Under the pieces are notes generated by a model that was given only the letters and a program-made list of their open reading frames with translations, did not search any database and was not told the DNA's origin. Of a DNA stretch of 64,000 bases, positions 26,179-35,249 are shown in pieces; the stretch's first letter is position 1; the number at the start of each line of letters is the position of its first letter. This DNA comes from Desulfoluna limicola. Its GTDB lineage: Bacteria; Desulfobacterota; Desulfobacteria; Desulfobacterales; Desulfolunaceae. The stretch lies in assembly GCF_021654575.1 (NCBI RefSeq), contig NZ_AP024488.1, positions 5,793,501 through 5,857,500 on the forward strand. The letters run 5' to 3'. The translations under genes were made by a program, and so were the position numbers.

Positions 26179-28086
26179 ATGGGTAAAGTTATAGGTATCG
26201 ATCTGGGGACAACCAACTCATGTGTTGCCATCATGGAAGGGGGAGACGCCACAGTCATCACCAACACCGAAGGGGGCCGTACCACCCCTTCCACTGTTGC
26301 CGTTTCTGAAAGTGGTGAGCGTCTCGTGGGTCAGATTGCAAAGCGTCAGGCCATCACGAACCCTGAAAACACGGTTTTCGGCGTGAAGCGCCTCGTGGGT
26401 CGTAAGTTCGACTCCCCCGAAGTACAGCGTGACGCAAAGATTCTCCCCTACAAGATCAAAAAAGCAGACAACGGCGACGTGCGCATCGACCTGCGCGGCA
26501 ACCTGCACAGCCCTGCCGAGATCTCTTCCTTTATTCTTGCCAACATCAAGAAGACCGCGGAAGAGTACCTCGGTGAAGAGGTGGTTGACGCCGTCATCAC
26601 CGTTCCCGCCTACTTCAACGACAGCCAGCGTCAGGCCACCAAGGATGCGGGTCGCATTGCCGGTCTTAACGTGCTTCGTATCATCAACGAACCCACCGCA
26701 GCGTCCCTTGCTTACGGCCTGGACAAGAAAGCTGAAGAGAAAATTGCTGTGTTTGACCTTGGCGGCGGCACTTTTGACGTCTCCATCCTCGAGATCGGCG
26801 ACGGCGTATTCGAGGTAAAGTCCACCAACGGCGACACCCACCTCGGGGGTGAGGACTTTGACCTTCGTGTCATCGATTTCCTGGCTGACGAGTTTAAGAA
26901 GGAGCAGGGCATCGACCTGCGTTCCGATAAAATGGCCCTTCAGCGCCTGAAAGAGGCTGCGGAAAAGGCGAAGATGGAACTCTCCTCTGCCATGGAGACC
27001 GACATCAACCTTCCCTTCATCACCGCTGACGCTTCCGGCCCCAAGCACCTGAACGTAAAGCTCTCCCGCGCCAAGCTGGAGTCCCTGGTTGCCGACCTTC
27101 TCGACAACCTCACCAAGCCTTGCGTCACTGCTTTGAAGGACGCGGGCCTTTCTGCCGGTGACATTGACGAGGTTATCCTCGTGGGTGGCATGATCCGTAT
27201 GCCCGCCGTTCAGGCCCGTGTAAAAGAGATCTTCGGCAAAGAGCCCCACAAGGGCGTAAACCCCGATGAAGTCGTGGCCCTCGGTGCGGCCATTCAGGGT
27301 GGCGTTCTTAAAGGGGATGTGGATGACGTTCTCCTTCTTGATGTGACCCCCCTCTCCCTCGGTATCGAGACCCTGGGCGGCGTCATGACCAAGCTCATTG
27401 AGAAGAACACCACCATCCCCACCCGTAAGAGCCAGGTGTTCTCAACGGCTGCCGATAACCAGCCAGCCGTATCCATTCACGTGCTCCAGGGTGAGCGCGA
27501 AATGGCCGAGTCCAACAAGACCCTTGGTCGGTTCGACCTGTCGGACATTCCCCCCGCACCCCGCGGCGTGCCTCAGATTGAGGTGACCTTTGACATCGAC
27601 TCCAACGGTATCGTCTCTGTCTCTGCAAAGGACAAGGCCACCAACAAAGAGCAGTCCATCAAGATCACCAGCGACAGCGGCCTTTCTGAAGAAGATATTC
27701 AGCAGATGGTTAAAGACGCTGAACTTCACGCTGACGAAGACAAGCAGAAGAAGGCCCTTGTTGAAGCCAGAAACACTGCCGATGCCCTGATCTATCAGAC
27801 TGAGAAGGCTGTCAAGGAAGTGGGTGAAGGCGCAGATGAGGCCACCAAGGCCAACGTTGCCGAGGTCATTGAAAAGCTGAAAAAGGCCATGGAAGGTGAC
27901 AACGCTGAAGAGATCACCAAGCTTACCGAAGAGCTGACCCAGGCATCCCACAAGATCGCCGAAGCTGCCTACAAGAAGGCCGCTGAAGAAGGTCAGGGCG
28001 GTGCCGAAGGCGCAGCAGCCGGGGCCGCACCCGCCGACGACGACGTTGTCGATGCCGACTTCGAAGAAGTGAAAGAAGAGAAGTAA
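26179..28086 (+). CDS. dnaK: Chaperone protein DnaK (Hsp70)
   Basis: 635 aa Hsp70. N-terminal GIDLGTTNSCVAIMEG, phosphate-2 motif VFDLGGGTFDVSI, adenosine motif ILVGGMIRMPAVQ, a linker followed by DVTPLSLGIETLGGVMTKLI, and a C-terminal lid ending DDDVVDADFEEVKEEK. I start at 26179 (MGKVIGIDLG) with GGAGGAA immediately upstream; the frame is open to 26140. Strong codon regularity fits high expression. One oddity: GGMIRMP where GGSTRMP is usual. Confidence 0.96.
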   Translation: MGKVIGIDLGTTNSCVAIMEGGDATVITNTEGGRTTPSTVAVSESGERLVGQIAKRQAITNPENTVFGVKRLVGRKFDSPEVQRDAKILPYKIKKADNGDVRIDLRGNLHSPAEISSFILANIKKTAEEYLGEEVVDAVITVPAYFNDSQRQATKDAGRIAGLNVLRIINEPTAASLAYGLDKKAEEKIAVFDLGGGTFDVSILEIGDGVFEVKSTNGDTHLGGEDFDLRVIDFLADEFKKEQGIDLRSDKMALQRLKEAAEKAKMELSSAMETDINLPFITADASGPKHLNVKLSRAKLESLVADLLDNLTKPCVTALKDAGLSAGDIDEVILVGGMIRMPAVQARVKEIFGKEPHKGVNPDEVVALGAAIQGGVLKGDVDDVLLLDVTPLSLGIETLGGVMTKLIEKNTTIPTRKSQVFSTAADNQPAVSIHVLQGEREMAESNKTLGRFDLSDIPPAPRGVPQIEVTFDIDSNGIVSVSAKDKATNKEQSIKITSDSGLSEEDIQQMVKDAELHADEDKQKKALVEARNTADALIYQTEKAVKEVGEGADEATKANVAEVIEKLKKAMEGDNAEEITKLTEELTQASHKIAEAAYKKAAEEGQGGAEGAAAGAAPADDDVVDADFEEVKEEK

Positions 28087-28137
28087 GACGAGACGTGACA
28101 TGGGTGCCTGTTTGATCAGGCCCATTGACCGATAAAA

Positions 28138-28176
28138 AGAACCCCGCCTTTTTTATAAAAGGGCGGGGTTTTTTTT
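28138..28176 (+). terminator. Intrinsic terminator of grpE-dnaK
   Basis: AACCCCGCCTTTT and AAAAGGGCGGGGTT pair with a TTATA loop, followed by a T8 run. Located about 50 bp after the dnaK stop. Confidence 0.9.
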
Positions 28177-28203
28177 GTGGGTGGCATGCACATCAAAAAA
28201 AGT

Positions 28204-28290
28204 GCCTCAGGCGGCAAGGTGAGCCACCTTGAAAGCGGGGTCGCAAATCCTCTGAAGCCTGGTTCCAAGGCACATCACATGTGTAACCCT
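28204..28290 (+). repeat. Structured intergenic repeat, copy R7 (distal half degenerate)
   Basis: Edge GCCTCAGGCGG and hairpin A (CAAGGTG/CACCTTG) followed by AAAGC are clear. The stem B and C parts are eroded and run to the end of the next gene. The edge faces dnaK. Confidence 0.65.
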
Positions 28291-28769
28291 CAGCCCCTGG
28301 GGAGGGTTTCCAGGATGCGCTGGGCGATACGGTCGCAGGTGTCTTTTGCTCTCATGCCCTGGAAATAGATTCGGGAAAGGGGAAAGGACTGCCCTTCCAC
28401 CACCAGCTCAATTCGGTATTTGGCTAACTTTCCGGTTCCCCGGTATCCGATTCTCACGTCCTGTATGGCAGAGAAAGGGAGCCGTCCCTCTTCTTTATCC
28501 CTGAACAGTTTTTTTCGAGACCAGGACATCACCTTGTTGGTGCGGTCAAAGATGAAGCTCACCTCTTCGGCAAAGCTGTTGCCGGCAAAGGCTGCCAGAG
28601 CCGCTATGAATACCCAGTGGAGGTAATGCTCATAGGCCGGTCCGACGCTGTAAATAAGAAAGCCGGTGCGGACCAGGGCAAAGGTTGCGACCACTGCGGC
28701 AAGTAGGATGATGGTTGTGTTCTTCTCTTCCACCCGGAGGATTTTACTGTCGTCTTGTGTTATGTGCAT
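28290..28769 (-). CDS. Hypothetical membrane protein with two helices
   Basis: 159 aa. Two hydrophobic helices at about residues 20-40 and 49-65 (IILLAAVVATFALV; WVFIAALAAFAG) are followed by a soluble, beta-rich domain (FDRTNKVMSWSRKKLF, then LPFSAIQDVRIGYRGTG) of the kind seen in PH-like YdbT/YcxB-style domains. I do not recognise the exact family. Its end touches repeat R7. On the same strand as the two next genes. Confidence 0.65.
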   Translation of the reverse strand: MHITQDDSKILRVEEKNTTIILLAAVVATFALVRTGFLIYSVGPAYEHYLHWVFIAALAAFAGNSFAEEVSFIFDRTNKVMSWSRKKLFRDKEEGRLPFSAIQDVRIGYRGTGKLAKYRIELVVEGQSFPLSRIYFQGMRAKDTCDRIAQRILETLPRG

Positions 28770-28808
28770 CTGTTCAGTCTGCCTTAAGGACCGTGGGGAG
28801 GGCGTGCT

Positions 28809-29381
28809 TTATGGAAAGACAGCTCCCTGGGTCCGTCCGTGGCCGGTTGCCCGGTCATATTCTATTTCAATCTCTCTGTAGCTCTCTAAGGTGCGTTCTC
28901 CAAGGGCGTTGGCGGCAGCCTCCAGGGCCTCACAGCTGCGTTCGGCCGGCATGCTCCCGATGGCGGTCTCTATTTCACTGGCAGCGGCAATGCCCAAGTC
29001 CTTATGGCCGTTTTCATGCACCATGAGGTTTTTCATGTAGCGTTCCCATCGGCGCTTCAGGGCCGGGGGAGCCTCGTCTTTGTCGGCCCATTTGGGAAGT
29101 CGGTGAAGGACTTCCACCGAGGTTTCGACCCCGCTGATCTCGCAGGAGTGCACACCGGATTCCCAGGTATACCTCCAGCGGGTGAACCAGGTGGTGAGGG
29201 CGTCGTACTTTTTGCCGTCTTTCCAGGTGACCCCGAAGAGAACCATTTGGTCCCGCAACTCCTGGGCGGTGGTGCCGTAGATATCGTAGGTCTCTGTTTT
29301 GACGGTGACCGTGGGCTCTGCCCAGGCTGCAGAGATAAGTAAGAACCAGGCCGCAACAGCGCAGGGCAGCATTTTTTTCAT
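28809..29381 (-). CDS. DUF922 family secreted protein, predicted Zn-dependent protease
   Basis: 190 aa with a clear signal peptide (MKKMLPCAVAAWFLLISAAWA). The mature part starts EPTVTVKTETYDIYG, resembling DUF922 proteins, and carries HENGHKDLG near residue 118, matching the HExxH-like zinc-binding motif of that family, which is predicted to contain secreted Zn proteases. No activity is established. TGAGGT lies upstream of ATG 29381. Confidence 0.75.
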   Translation of the reverse strand: MKKMLPCAVAAWFLLISAAWAEPTVTVKTETYDIYGTTAQELRDQMVLFGVTWKDGKKYDALTTWFTRWRYTWESGVHSCEISGVETSVEVLHRLPKWADKDEAPPALKRRWERYMKNLMVHENGHKDLGIAAASEIETAIGSMPAERSCEALEAAANALGERTLESYREIEIEYDRATGHGRTQGAVFP

Positions 29382-29423
29382 GAAAACCTCACCATGTTGT
29401 CACGTCCGGTTGCCAAGGGGGCA

Positions 29424-29849
29424 TCAATGCGATACCTCGGCTCGTCTCCAGACGCTTTTCCTTGCATCGCCAGTGCCCGCATGGGTAATGGCCTGAAAAT
29501 CAAACCCCGGAAATCGTTTTTCAATTTCTTCCCAGAGCTGATGGCAGCCATCTGCCTCCATGGGAATGGAGCACCCTTTGCCGTCACCCACAAAAATAAG
29601 CCACATATCGGGAATAAAGGGGCCTTCTGTGGTGGTGATGAGAACGATTTCGTGGATTTCCTCCCACGGCACCGCTTCCCGCTCCCGTCTGGGGTGCTCA
29701 CAGGCCAGCTCCTCAGGAGTCAGGACAACCTGAAACGGTTCCACCTCCTCCTCTGGTTCAGTTATGTCTTCATCCGGGTTGTAAATCAACCGCAGAACCA
29801 CAAGGACGATTGCTGTGCAGATAAAAAGGACAATAATGGCTGTTGGCAT
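29424..29849 (-). CDS. Hypothetical membrane-anchored protein
   Basis: 141 aa. One N-terminal helix (TAIIVLFICTAIVLVVLRLIY), an acidic linker, then a small domain with WEEIHEIVLITTTEGPF, DMWLIFVGDGKGCSIPM and FPGFDFQAI. This pattern recurs in many bacterial hypothetical proteins but I cannot name a function. GGGAGG lies 5 nt before the ATG. Co-directional with the DUF922 gene. Confidence 0.65.
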   Translation of the reverse strand: MPTAIIVLFICTAIVLVVLRLIYNPDEDITEPEEEVEPFQVVLTPEELACEHPRREREAVPWEEIHEIVLITTTEGPFIPDMWLIFVGDGKGCSIPMEADGCHQLWEEIEKRFPGFDFQAITHAGTGDARKSVWRRAEVSH

Positions 29850-30140
29850 GGGGACCTCCCGCAGGGATGGGGTTCAACCGCTTAAGGAAGGAAGCTGCAA
29901 CCATGTTCTCATAGGAAGGGCAAAAAGTACATATGGGGCCATGAAGGTTTTGCTGTTTTAATTGAGCGCCACAGGGAGCATACCTCTCCGCAAAGCAGAA
30001 CAGGGAGGCTGTAGGTGCTTGAAATTCGGTCATCGTGAGAGTTTAGGGCCCTTCATAAAGCGTGGGGGAACTCTTCAGCCAGGCTCCGGCGGGTTGGTTT
30101 TTGAAAAAAGCGACCCGCCTGAGGCATAGCTGACCAGTTG
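29850..30140. other. Gene-free stretch with inverted GC-rich segment
   Basis: No gene recognised. The segment 30082-30125 has repeat-like ends (GGCTCCGGCGGGT ... GACCCGCCTGAGGC) around TTTTTGAAAAAA and appears to be an eroded type-2 repeat. Confidence 0.5.
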
Positions 30141-30238
30141 TTTACCCGGCGGTTAAATACGTGAATGTCGAGGAACTCTATCACCCCGATAAGTTTGACG
30201 CCTCTTTCATCTGTTTCGTGTATAAAGTTGCCGGGAAC
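30141..30238 (-). repeat. 104-bp-type element, copy 2
   Basis: Inverted relative of 11148-11251: CCCGGC...GCCGGG ends, shared blocks ATCACCCCGAT, TCGAGGAAC and TTAAATACGTGAATG. On the minus strand it encodes GVIEFLDIHVFNRRVN, similar to the peptide from copy 1. Confidence 0.6.
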
Positions 30239-30351
30239 ATTTCTGAACCTGACAGGGGACATCCCTTGTGAGAAGGGAAATGAAAAGGCGAAAAAAGTGT
30301 GATAGGAACTCTTTTCAATGTCACCAAGAACGGTTGTAAGGAGTGAAGAGA

Positions 30352-30942
30352 ATGTCCACAGTTGAGAGCTCGGCCGTATGCCCCGCCATTGTTACCGAGA
30401 TTATGGGAGAGGGATCCCCTGTCATCGTTCGTGAGGATGGTCAGGATTGGGTGCCTTTGAAGCCTTTGTGTGAGGGGTTGGGGTTGAACTGGGCCGGAGA
30501 GCGCAGCCGGTTGAAGCATGACTCCAAATTTACCTGTCGGTTCATGCGGCTTGACGGCACAGACGGCAGGGCCCGTGACTTTCTTTGCCTGCCCGCCTGT
30601 CAACTGGCCGGATGGCTCGTGTCCATCAATGCCGACCGAGTCCGTGACTCTGTTCGAGAGATGGTGACACAGTTTCAGCAGGAGAGCCTGGAGGCTCTTT
30701 TTGGGTATTGGCGCGGGGGGCAGGGGGACGCGAAAGATGTGGGCCGGGTGGTGGAGAGGATGGGTCTTCCCCTGGAATCGGATCATGAGCCCATCGAGCA
30801 ACTTTTTGGGGTCAACGAACGGGAACCTCTGCAAGAGAGACCCATGCCTGCGAATACCGCTGAAGCGGTGGAATCCCTCGAGAGCAAGGTGATGAGCGTG
30901 ATTGAAAATGTGCTGGGGGAGATGAAGGGGCGAAGGGCTTAA
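30352..30942 (+). CDS. Phage antirepressor N-terminal domain protein (P22_AR_N-like)
   Basis: 196 aa. Residues about 25-120 match the P22 antirepressor N-terminal domain pattern: WVPLKPLCEGLGLNWAGERSR, FTCRFMRLDGTDGRARDFLCLP and QLAGWLVSINADRVR. In phages such proteins modulate repressors; here no other phage gene is nearby. The C-terminal part is helical with no clear domain. ATG 30352 has AAGGAG 8 nt upstream. Composite repeat R8 begins 21 bp after the stop. Probably a domesticated or stray phage gene. Confidence 0.78.
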   Translation: MSTVESSAVCPAIVTEIMGEGSPVIVREDGQDWVPLKPLCEGLGLNWAGERSRLKHDSKFTCRFMRLDGTDGRARDFLCLPACQLAGWLVSINADRVRDSVREMVTQFQQESLEALFGYWRGGQGDAKDVGRVVERMGLPLESDHEPIEQLFGVNEREPLQERPMPANTAEAVESLESKVMSVIENVLGEMKGRRA

Positions 30943-30962
30943 GGGCCATGATAAGGGGAAAA

Positions 30963-31133
30963 GCCTCCGGCGGCCCTGCCGTGGGCAAATTTTTGAAAAG
31001 TCAGATAAACAGCTCTTGGTGAGAGAACCTGATAAATACGTGTTGCTAAGGCGGATGTGATTTTCCCCGAGGAACGAGGGGGAAAGCGCATCCGCAATCT
31101 GCTTTCAAGGTGGCACACCTTGCCGCCGGAGGC
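30963..31133. repeat. Composite structured repeat R8
   Basis: 171 bp bounded by GCCTCCGGCGGC and GCCGCCGGAGGC. The left half is type 2; the right half (31051-31133) is an inverted type-1 copy with stem B GCGGATGTG/CGCATCCGC and hairpin A CAAGGTG/CACCTTG. Edges lie 21 bp from the antirepressor stop and 7 bp from the flavoprotein stop. Confidence 0.9.
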
Positions 31134-31139
31134 AGGTTT

Positions 31140-32423
31140 TTACCGAAGGCCACGGGCGAACTGTTTGGCCAGGGCGATGAGGGTGAGGACGGGCGGGATG
31201 CCGCCTGAGACGGGCATGACGCTGTTGTCGCAGATGTAGAGGTTTTCGATGTCGGTGGCAAGGTCGGTGCCCACCACCCGGCCGATGGCTGCGGTGCCTC
31301 CGGGGTGGCCGCCGATGCCCTTGGCAACGGTGATGGTGTCCGGGCGGACCCCGGCTTTGATCATCACCGCTTTGGCAGCGGCAATGCCCTGGGCCATGAG
31401 ATGTTCGTCCCGGGGGGTGAATGCTTTGTGGAAGGAGCCGTCTTTTCGGATTTCGCCTGAAGGCTCGTCGCAGAGCTTGACGAACATGCCGGCCAGTTTG
31501 GTCATGCGGGCACCCCGTGGAAAGGCGGAGATGTTTTTTGCGGCTATCTGGGCCACAAAGGCGTTGACGGCGCCAACGTTTCCGAAGACAAACTCCCCTT
31601 TTCGGGATTCATCGGCAAAGGTGTACGTAATCTCCCGGAAGGTTCCCGGGCCTTCCTTCATTTCTCCCACGAGAACCGACATGGGATCTGTAAAAAAGTG
31701 CGTTCCGGCACCTTTGATGCCCGACCGATGAAGGATCTCAGGGGTCCCCATGCCCCCGGCGGCCAGAACAACCCTGTCCGCCCTGATGGTGATGGCATCC
31801 TTTGCTGTTTCAGCCTGAACACCCTCCACACGACCTCGGGAATGAATGATGCCTCGCACATCGCACCCCGTTACAAGCCGGGTGCCATGGGCCACGGCTT
31901 CATCGACATACGATCGAGCCGTCCATTTGGCGGCCTTTTTGCACCCGAACAGGCATTTGTCGCAGTGGGGATCGCAGAGGGACGCATCGATGAACCGGGC
32001 CTGGGGTTTCATGGCATGGCCCATCTCCCCTGCGGCCTCAACAAGGCGACGGGTGCCGGGGTGGTGCCTGTAAAAGCTCTCCGGCACCGGCCTGATGCCC
32101 AGCTCTTTCCTGGTTTCCAGGACCTCTGCGTCAAGATCAATCCCAAGGTCCTCCTTTAAAAAAGCGGGCGGATCATAGGCGTTGCCGGAATAGATCATGG
32201 TGGACCCCCCGGGCGTGATGCCCCGCCTCACAAGAATCCCCTGCTTGGATCTGCGGATGTCGTACATGGCCGCATACGCCAGAGGCGTTCCCACCGACCA
32301 GTCCCGGGCCTTTCCCTTCTCCAGAAGCACAACCCCCTTCCCACGCTTTGCCAGCTCCCGCGCCACCGTCGCTCCCCCAGGGCCAGTACCGATGACCACA
32401 ATGTCTGTTTCCATGATGCGCAT
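31140..32423 (-). CDS. GMC-type FAD-dependent oxidoreductase
   Basis: 427 aa flavoprotein. The N-terminal dinucleotide motif VIGTGPGGATVARELAKRG binds FAD; a central cysteine cluster (CDPHCDKCLFGCKKAAKW) and C-terminal IGGHPGGTAAIG / NLYICDNSVMP match GMC_oxred_C-type proteins such as long-chain alcohol oxidase relatives. Electron acceptor and substrate are unknown. ATG 32423 is preceded by AAGGGA. A paralogue lies at 33055-34368, and each gene is singly bracketed by inverted repeats. Confidence 0.83.
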   Translation of the reverse strand: MRIMETDIVVIGTGPGGATVARELAKRGKGVVLLEKGKARDWSVGTPLAYAAMYDIRRSKQGILVRRGITPGGSTMIYSGNAYDPPAFLKEDLGIDLDAEVLETRKELGIRPVPESFYRHHPGTRRLVEAAGEMGHAMKPQARFIDASLCDPHCDKCLFGCKKAAKWTARSYVDEAVAHGTRLVTGCDVRGIIHSRGRVEGVQAETAKDAITIRADRVVLAAGGMGTPEILHRSGIKGAGTHFFTDPMSVLVGEMKEGPGTFREITYTFADESRKGEFVFGNVGAVNAFVAQIAAKNISAFPRGARMTKLAGMFVKLCDEPSGEIRKDGSFHKAFTPRDEHLMAQGIAAAKAVMIKAGVRPDTITVAKGIGGHPGGTAAIGRVVGTDLATDIENLYICDNSVMPVSGGIPPVLTLIALAKQFARGLR

Positions 32424-32466
32424 GATCGTTTCCCTTATTGGATGATAGAAAAAGCGTGAAAAGCAT

Positions 32467-32571
32467 GCCTCCAGCGGCGAGGTGAACCACCTCGAAAGCT
32501 GGGTGCCATCGCGCTTCGCCCCTCGTTCCTCGGGGCAAATCGCAATGGCGTTCGCTGCGGGCTGCGCCCGC
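32467..32571 (+). repeat. Structured intergenic repeat, copy R9
   Basis: Edge GCCTCCAGCGG; hairpin A CGAGGTG/CACCTCG; stem B GCCATCGCG/CGCAATGGC, a third sequence class; inner GCCCC-loop-GGGGC; hairpin C GCGGGC/GCCCGC. The edge faces the 5' end of the flavoprotein gene. Confidence 0.88.
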
Positions 32572-32648
32572 TTCAAAGGCTGGTGGTTGACTCATAACGT
32601 GTCACAAGCATCGGACCGTTGCGGAGGTAAAGCCCTTGCCCCAGCTAA

Positions 32649-32892
32649 CCCGGATATTTCATGAGAAAGCAGTTGGGCCGAAACAAAAGTATACTATTAC
32701 AAATAGTTATTATAAAAAATTAAGACATTTCAAAAATAAAAATGTAATTCACGGTTTCCAGCTCGCTTTTCTCACCCTTCGGGCGAGCCTAGTGCACCCA
32801 TCTTCTGCGTTATCAGAGCATTGAGGTAAACCACTGCATCAGCAACTCTGATGCCTTGAATATAGATGCACTCAACTCGTGAAATATCCGGG
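32649..32892 (+). mobile_element. MITE-A, 244 bp with TTAG/CTAA target duplication
   Basis: Terminal inverted repeats CCCGGATATTTCATGAG / CTCGTGAAATATCCGGG, with exact 4-bp duplication CTAA on both sides (32645-32648, 32893-32896). No coding capacity. Two more copies lie at 46416-46660 and 60293-60537. TIR style and 4-bp duplications suggest mobilisation by an IS1380-like transposase (inference). Confidence 0.9.
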
Positions 32893-32947
32893 CTAAGGCC
32901 CCACAGTCAGAGATTGCGACAAGGCCAGACGTTACGTTGGTCGTTGC

Positions 32948-33046
32948 CACGGACTACGCCCGTCAGCGAATGTGATCGACCCGAGGAACGAGGGGCGGGA
33001 GCATTTGCAATCCGCTTTCGAGGTGGCCCACCTCGCCGCCGGGGGC
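32948..33046 (-). repeat. Structured intergenic repeat, copy R10
   Basis: Inverted copy. Its edge GCCGCCGGGGGC ends 9 bp before the 3' end of the second flavoprotein gene. Contains CCCGAGGAACGAGGGG and hairpin A CGAGGTGGcccACCTCG. Confidence 0.85.
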
Positions 33047-33054
33047 TTTTCTTC

Positions 33055-34368
33055 TTAATCATTCCCTTCCTTCAGCAGGTGATCCACCAGTCGTTTGCCG
33101 AAGGAGATGATGGTGATGACCGTGGGGCGGTCGAGGGCTTCGGGGAAGACGCTGGCGTCGCAGACATAGAGGTTTTTGATGCCGGTTTGGAGGTTGGTGT
33201 CCACGACGGCGCCGATGCCGCAGGTTCCGCTGGGGTGGGCTCCCCGCACCGGGCTTGCCACGATGGAGGAGGGGGCGCATCCGGAAGCGGTGAGGATCTC
33301 TGTGGCAATGGTTTTTCCCATGGCAAGCTTCTCGAAGTCGGCCTCTGTGAGTTCTTTTGAGACATTGCCGTTTTGGTCCACCCATCCGCCGGGTTTGTCT
33401 TTAATCTTGATGAGGATTCCCACCATGTTTTTGTAGTGTCTTCCCTTTGGAAGGTGTTTGAGGCCTGCTTTGCCGAGGCTGATGTACGTCATGAGTTTAG
33501 GGTCGATGAGGGTTCCCATGCGAACGCCGTGGGTGTCGCAGAACTCCCAGGTGTCGACGCTGACCAGCGGGTCTGTGCATGACCCTTTGAAAGGCGAGAT
33601 GCCATAGAGGAGAACCGTGGGATCGATGACGCAGCTTTTTCCGGCATGATTGATGCCGGCTTTTAAGAGGAGTCGCGGTGAGGGAATGCCGCCACCTGCC
33701 AGGATGACCAATGCCGCATGGAACACCTGGAGGCCCTGGCCGGATACTGTTGCCCGGACACCTGCGGCACATCCATTTTCAACCAGCACATCCGTGCATT
33801 CTGCCTGTGTTATGAGTTCTGCGCCGTGGCCCACCGCATCGTGGATGTACTCCCTGGCCGTCCATTTGGCGCCACAGGCGCACCCCAATGAGGTGGCCGC
33901 CCCGCACCGGCATCCGGTCTTGACCTTCTCCAGGTCAAAGAGTTTGGGGGTTGGGTTCCAGTCGTAGCCGAGGCGGTTGGCCGAATTCATGATGCGTTTG
34001 GAGGCATCACCCAGAAGGAAATCGGGAAGGGGCGCTACGTTGAGCTCTTTCCACGTCTGGTCGGCATACTCTCCTAAGTCGATACCGTATCGATCCTTCA
34101 ACCACGGAGGAGGCATGGCTGCCGAACCGGAATAGACCGTTGTTGCTCCCCCGGTGGAGGAGGCCATGAGCATCGCCACGCCCTCCCTGCTTTTGAAAAA
34201 TCCGGCTTTTTCCACAATGCTCAAGGCCCCGGCATAGGTTCCCAGGTTTTGGTGGTCCTTTCCCTTTTCGAGAAGAAGCACCTCTTTTCCGGCCATGGCC
34301 AGGCCCCGGGCGACTGTCGCCCCGCCGGGCCCGGAACCCACCACAATGGCATCATAGGTGTTTTGCAC
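33055..34368 (-). CDS. GMC-type FAD-dependent oxidoreductase (paralogue)
   Basis: 437 aa. FAD motif VVGSGPGGATVARGLAMAG, cysteine-rich centre (KVKTGCRCGAATSLGCACG), and C-terminal GAHPSGTCGIGAVVD / NLYVCDASVFPEAL typical of GMC_oxred_C. Clearly related in layout to the 31140 gene, but diverged, so it is not a recent duplicate. GTG start at 34368 with AGGAGG 8 nt upstream. Alcohol, sugar or sterol dehydrogenase-like roles are possible; substrate unknown. Confidence 0.83.
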   Translation of the reverse strand: MQNTYDAIVVGSGPGGATVARGLAMAGKEVLLLEKGKDHQNLGTYAGALSIVEKAGFFKSREGVAMLMASSTGGATTVYSGSAAMPPPWLKDRYGIDLGEYADQTWKELNVAPLPDFLLGDASKRIMNSANRLGYDWNPTPKLFDLEKVKTGCRCGAATSLGCACGAKWTAREYIHDAVGHGAELITQAECTDVLVENGCAAGVRATVSGQGLQVFHAALVILAGGGIPSPRLLLKAGINHAGKSCVIDPTVLLYGISPFKGSCTDPLVSVDTWEFCDTHGVRMGTLIDPKLMTYISLGKAGLKHLPKGRHYKNMVGILIKIKDKPGGWVDQNGNVSKELTEADFEKLAMGKTIATEILTASGCAPSSIVASPVRGAHPSGTCGIGAVVDTNLQTGIKNLYVCDASVFPEALDRPTVITIISFGKRLVDHLLKEGND

Positions 34369-34412
34369 GATGGAACCTCCTGTAAGGTGATCACAGTGGG
34401 GTTACAAAAGAA

Positions 34413-34513
34413 GCCTCCGGCGGCGAGGTGAGCCACCTCGAAAGCTGGTTTGAGAATGCTCCCAGCCCTCGTTCCTCGGGCAGATCACATTCTCTGACGG
34501 GCTCCGCCCGTGG
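34413..34513 (+). repeat. Structured intergenic repeat, copy R11
   Basis: Full copy: GCCTCCGGCGG edge, hairpin A CGAGGTGagcCACCTCG, stem B GAGAATG/CATTCTC, inner GCCC-TCGTTCCTC-GGGC, hairpin C ACGGGCtccGCCCGT. The stem B variant pairs GAGAATG with CATTCTC, a compensated change from GCGAATG/CATTCGC. Confidence 0.92.
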
Positions 34514-35110
34514 ATAATGGCCTAAGTTGAATACGCTTTTTCGTCATCCCCATATGGAAGAACGTCGGGTATGGCGCAATGTAATGCCGAAGGCTGTTTT
34601 TTTAAGTCGACTTGGTTGTTTTTGAAGAAGAGTAAAAAAGACAGGGATGCAAAGACAGGCGATAACCGTTCAACGGATACCGACAGGAAATGGAGTTCAA
34701 AAGAAGGGTGGCGAAGAGTCGAAGAAGGAATGGTCTCAGGTATCGGTTGTTTTGTTTCAATATATTACGGGAGAGCTGGTAAGTATTCAAATTGTTTTTA
34801 AACTTGTCTCTCCGTTGATGGACGTTTTTTCAGGGAGAGGCTTGGGGCTCAAGGGTGTTTGCCTTTGAATAAATCGAGGTATGATCCACTCATTGATGCA
34901 ATGGCTTCACCGCCGGAGTTATTTCAGTACCATACTTTCGGCGACATGAAATCGGTAAAACGAATGTCAGGCTGCGTCGGGGTACACATTGGATCCCCGG
35001 TCGTTCGGTCGAAAAAAGTGCGTGGGTGATTGAACAATAACGCAGCATGGTGTCCTTCATTTCTCCGGCAGCCGGGGAAGACGACATGGGTAGCGCGATG
35101 GCAAACACCA
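34514..35110. other. Gene-free, AT-rich spacer
   Basis: About 600 bp between repeats R11 and R12. Short frames such as 34571-34801 have no family signature. No recognisable RNA or insertion sequence. Confidence 0.5.
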
Positions 35111-35208
35111 CAGGCAAAGCCCCTCAGTGAATGTGATTGACCTGAGGAACGAGGGGCAAAGCGCATCCGCAACCAGCTTTCAAGGTGGCACACCTTGCCG
35201 CCGGAGGC
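35111..35208 (-). repeat. Structured intergenic repeat, copy R12
   Basis: Inverted copy with edge GCCGCCGGAGGC, hairpin A CAAGGTG/CACCTTG and the constant GAGGAACGA loop complement. The edge points to the MFS gene 3' end, 42 bp away. Confidence 0.88.
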
Positions 35209-35249
35209 ATGCTTTTTTACCATGCACGTTGACCATGGAAGGCTCGGTT

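Noticed and set aside
30352..30942. Prophage at the antirepressor-type gene
   Set aside because: No other phage gene, integrase or att-like duplication flanks it.
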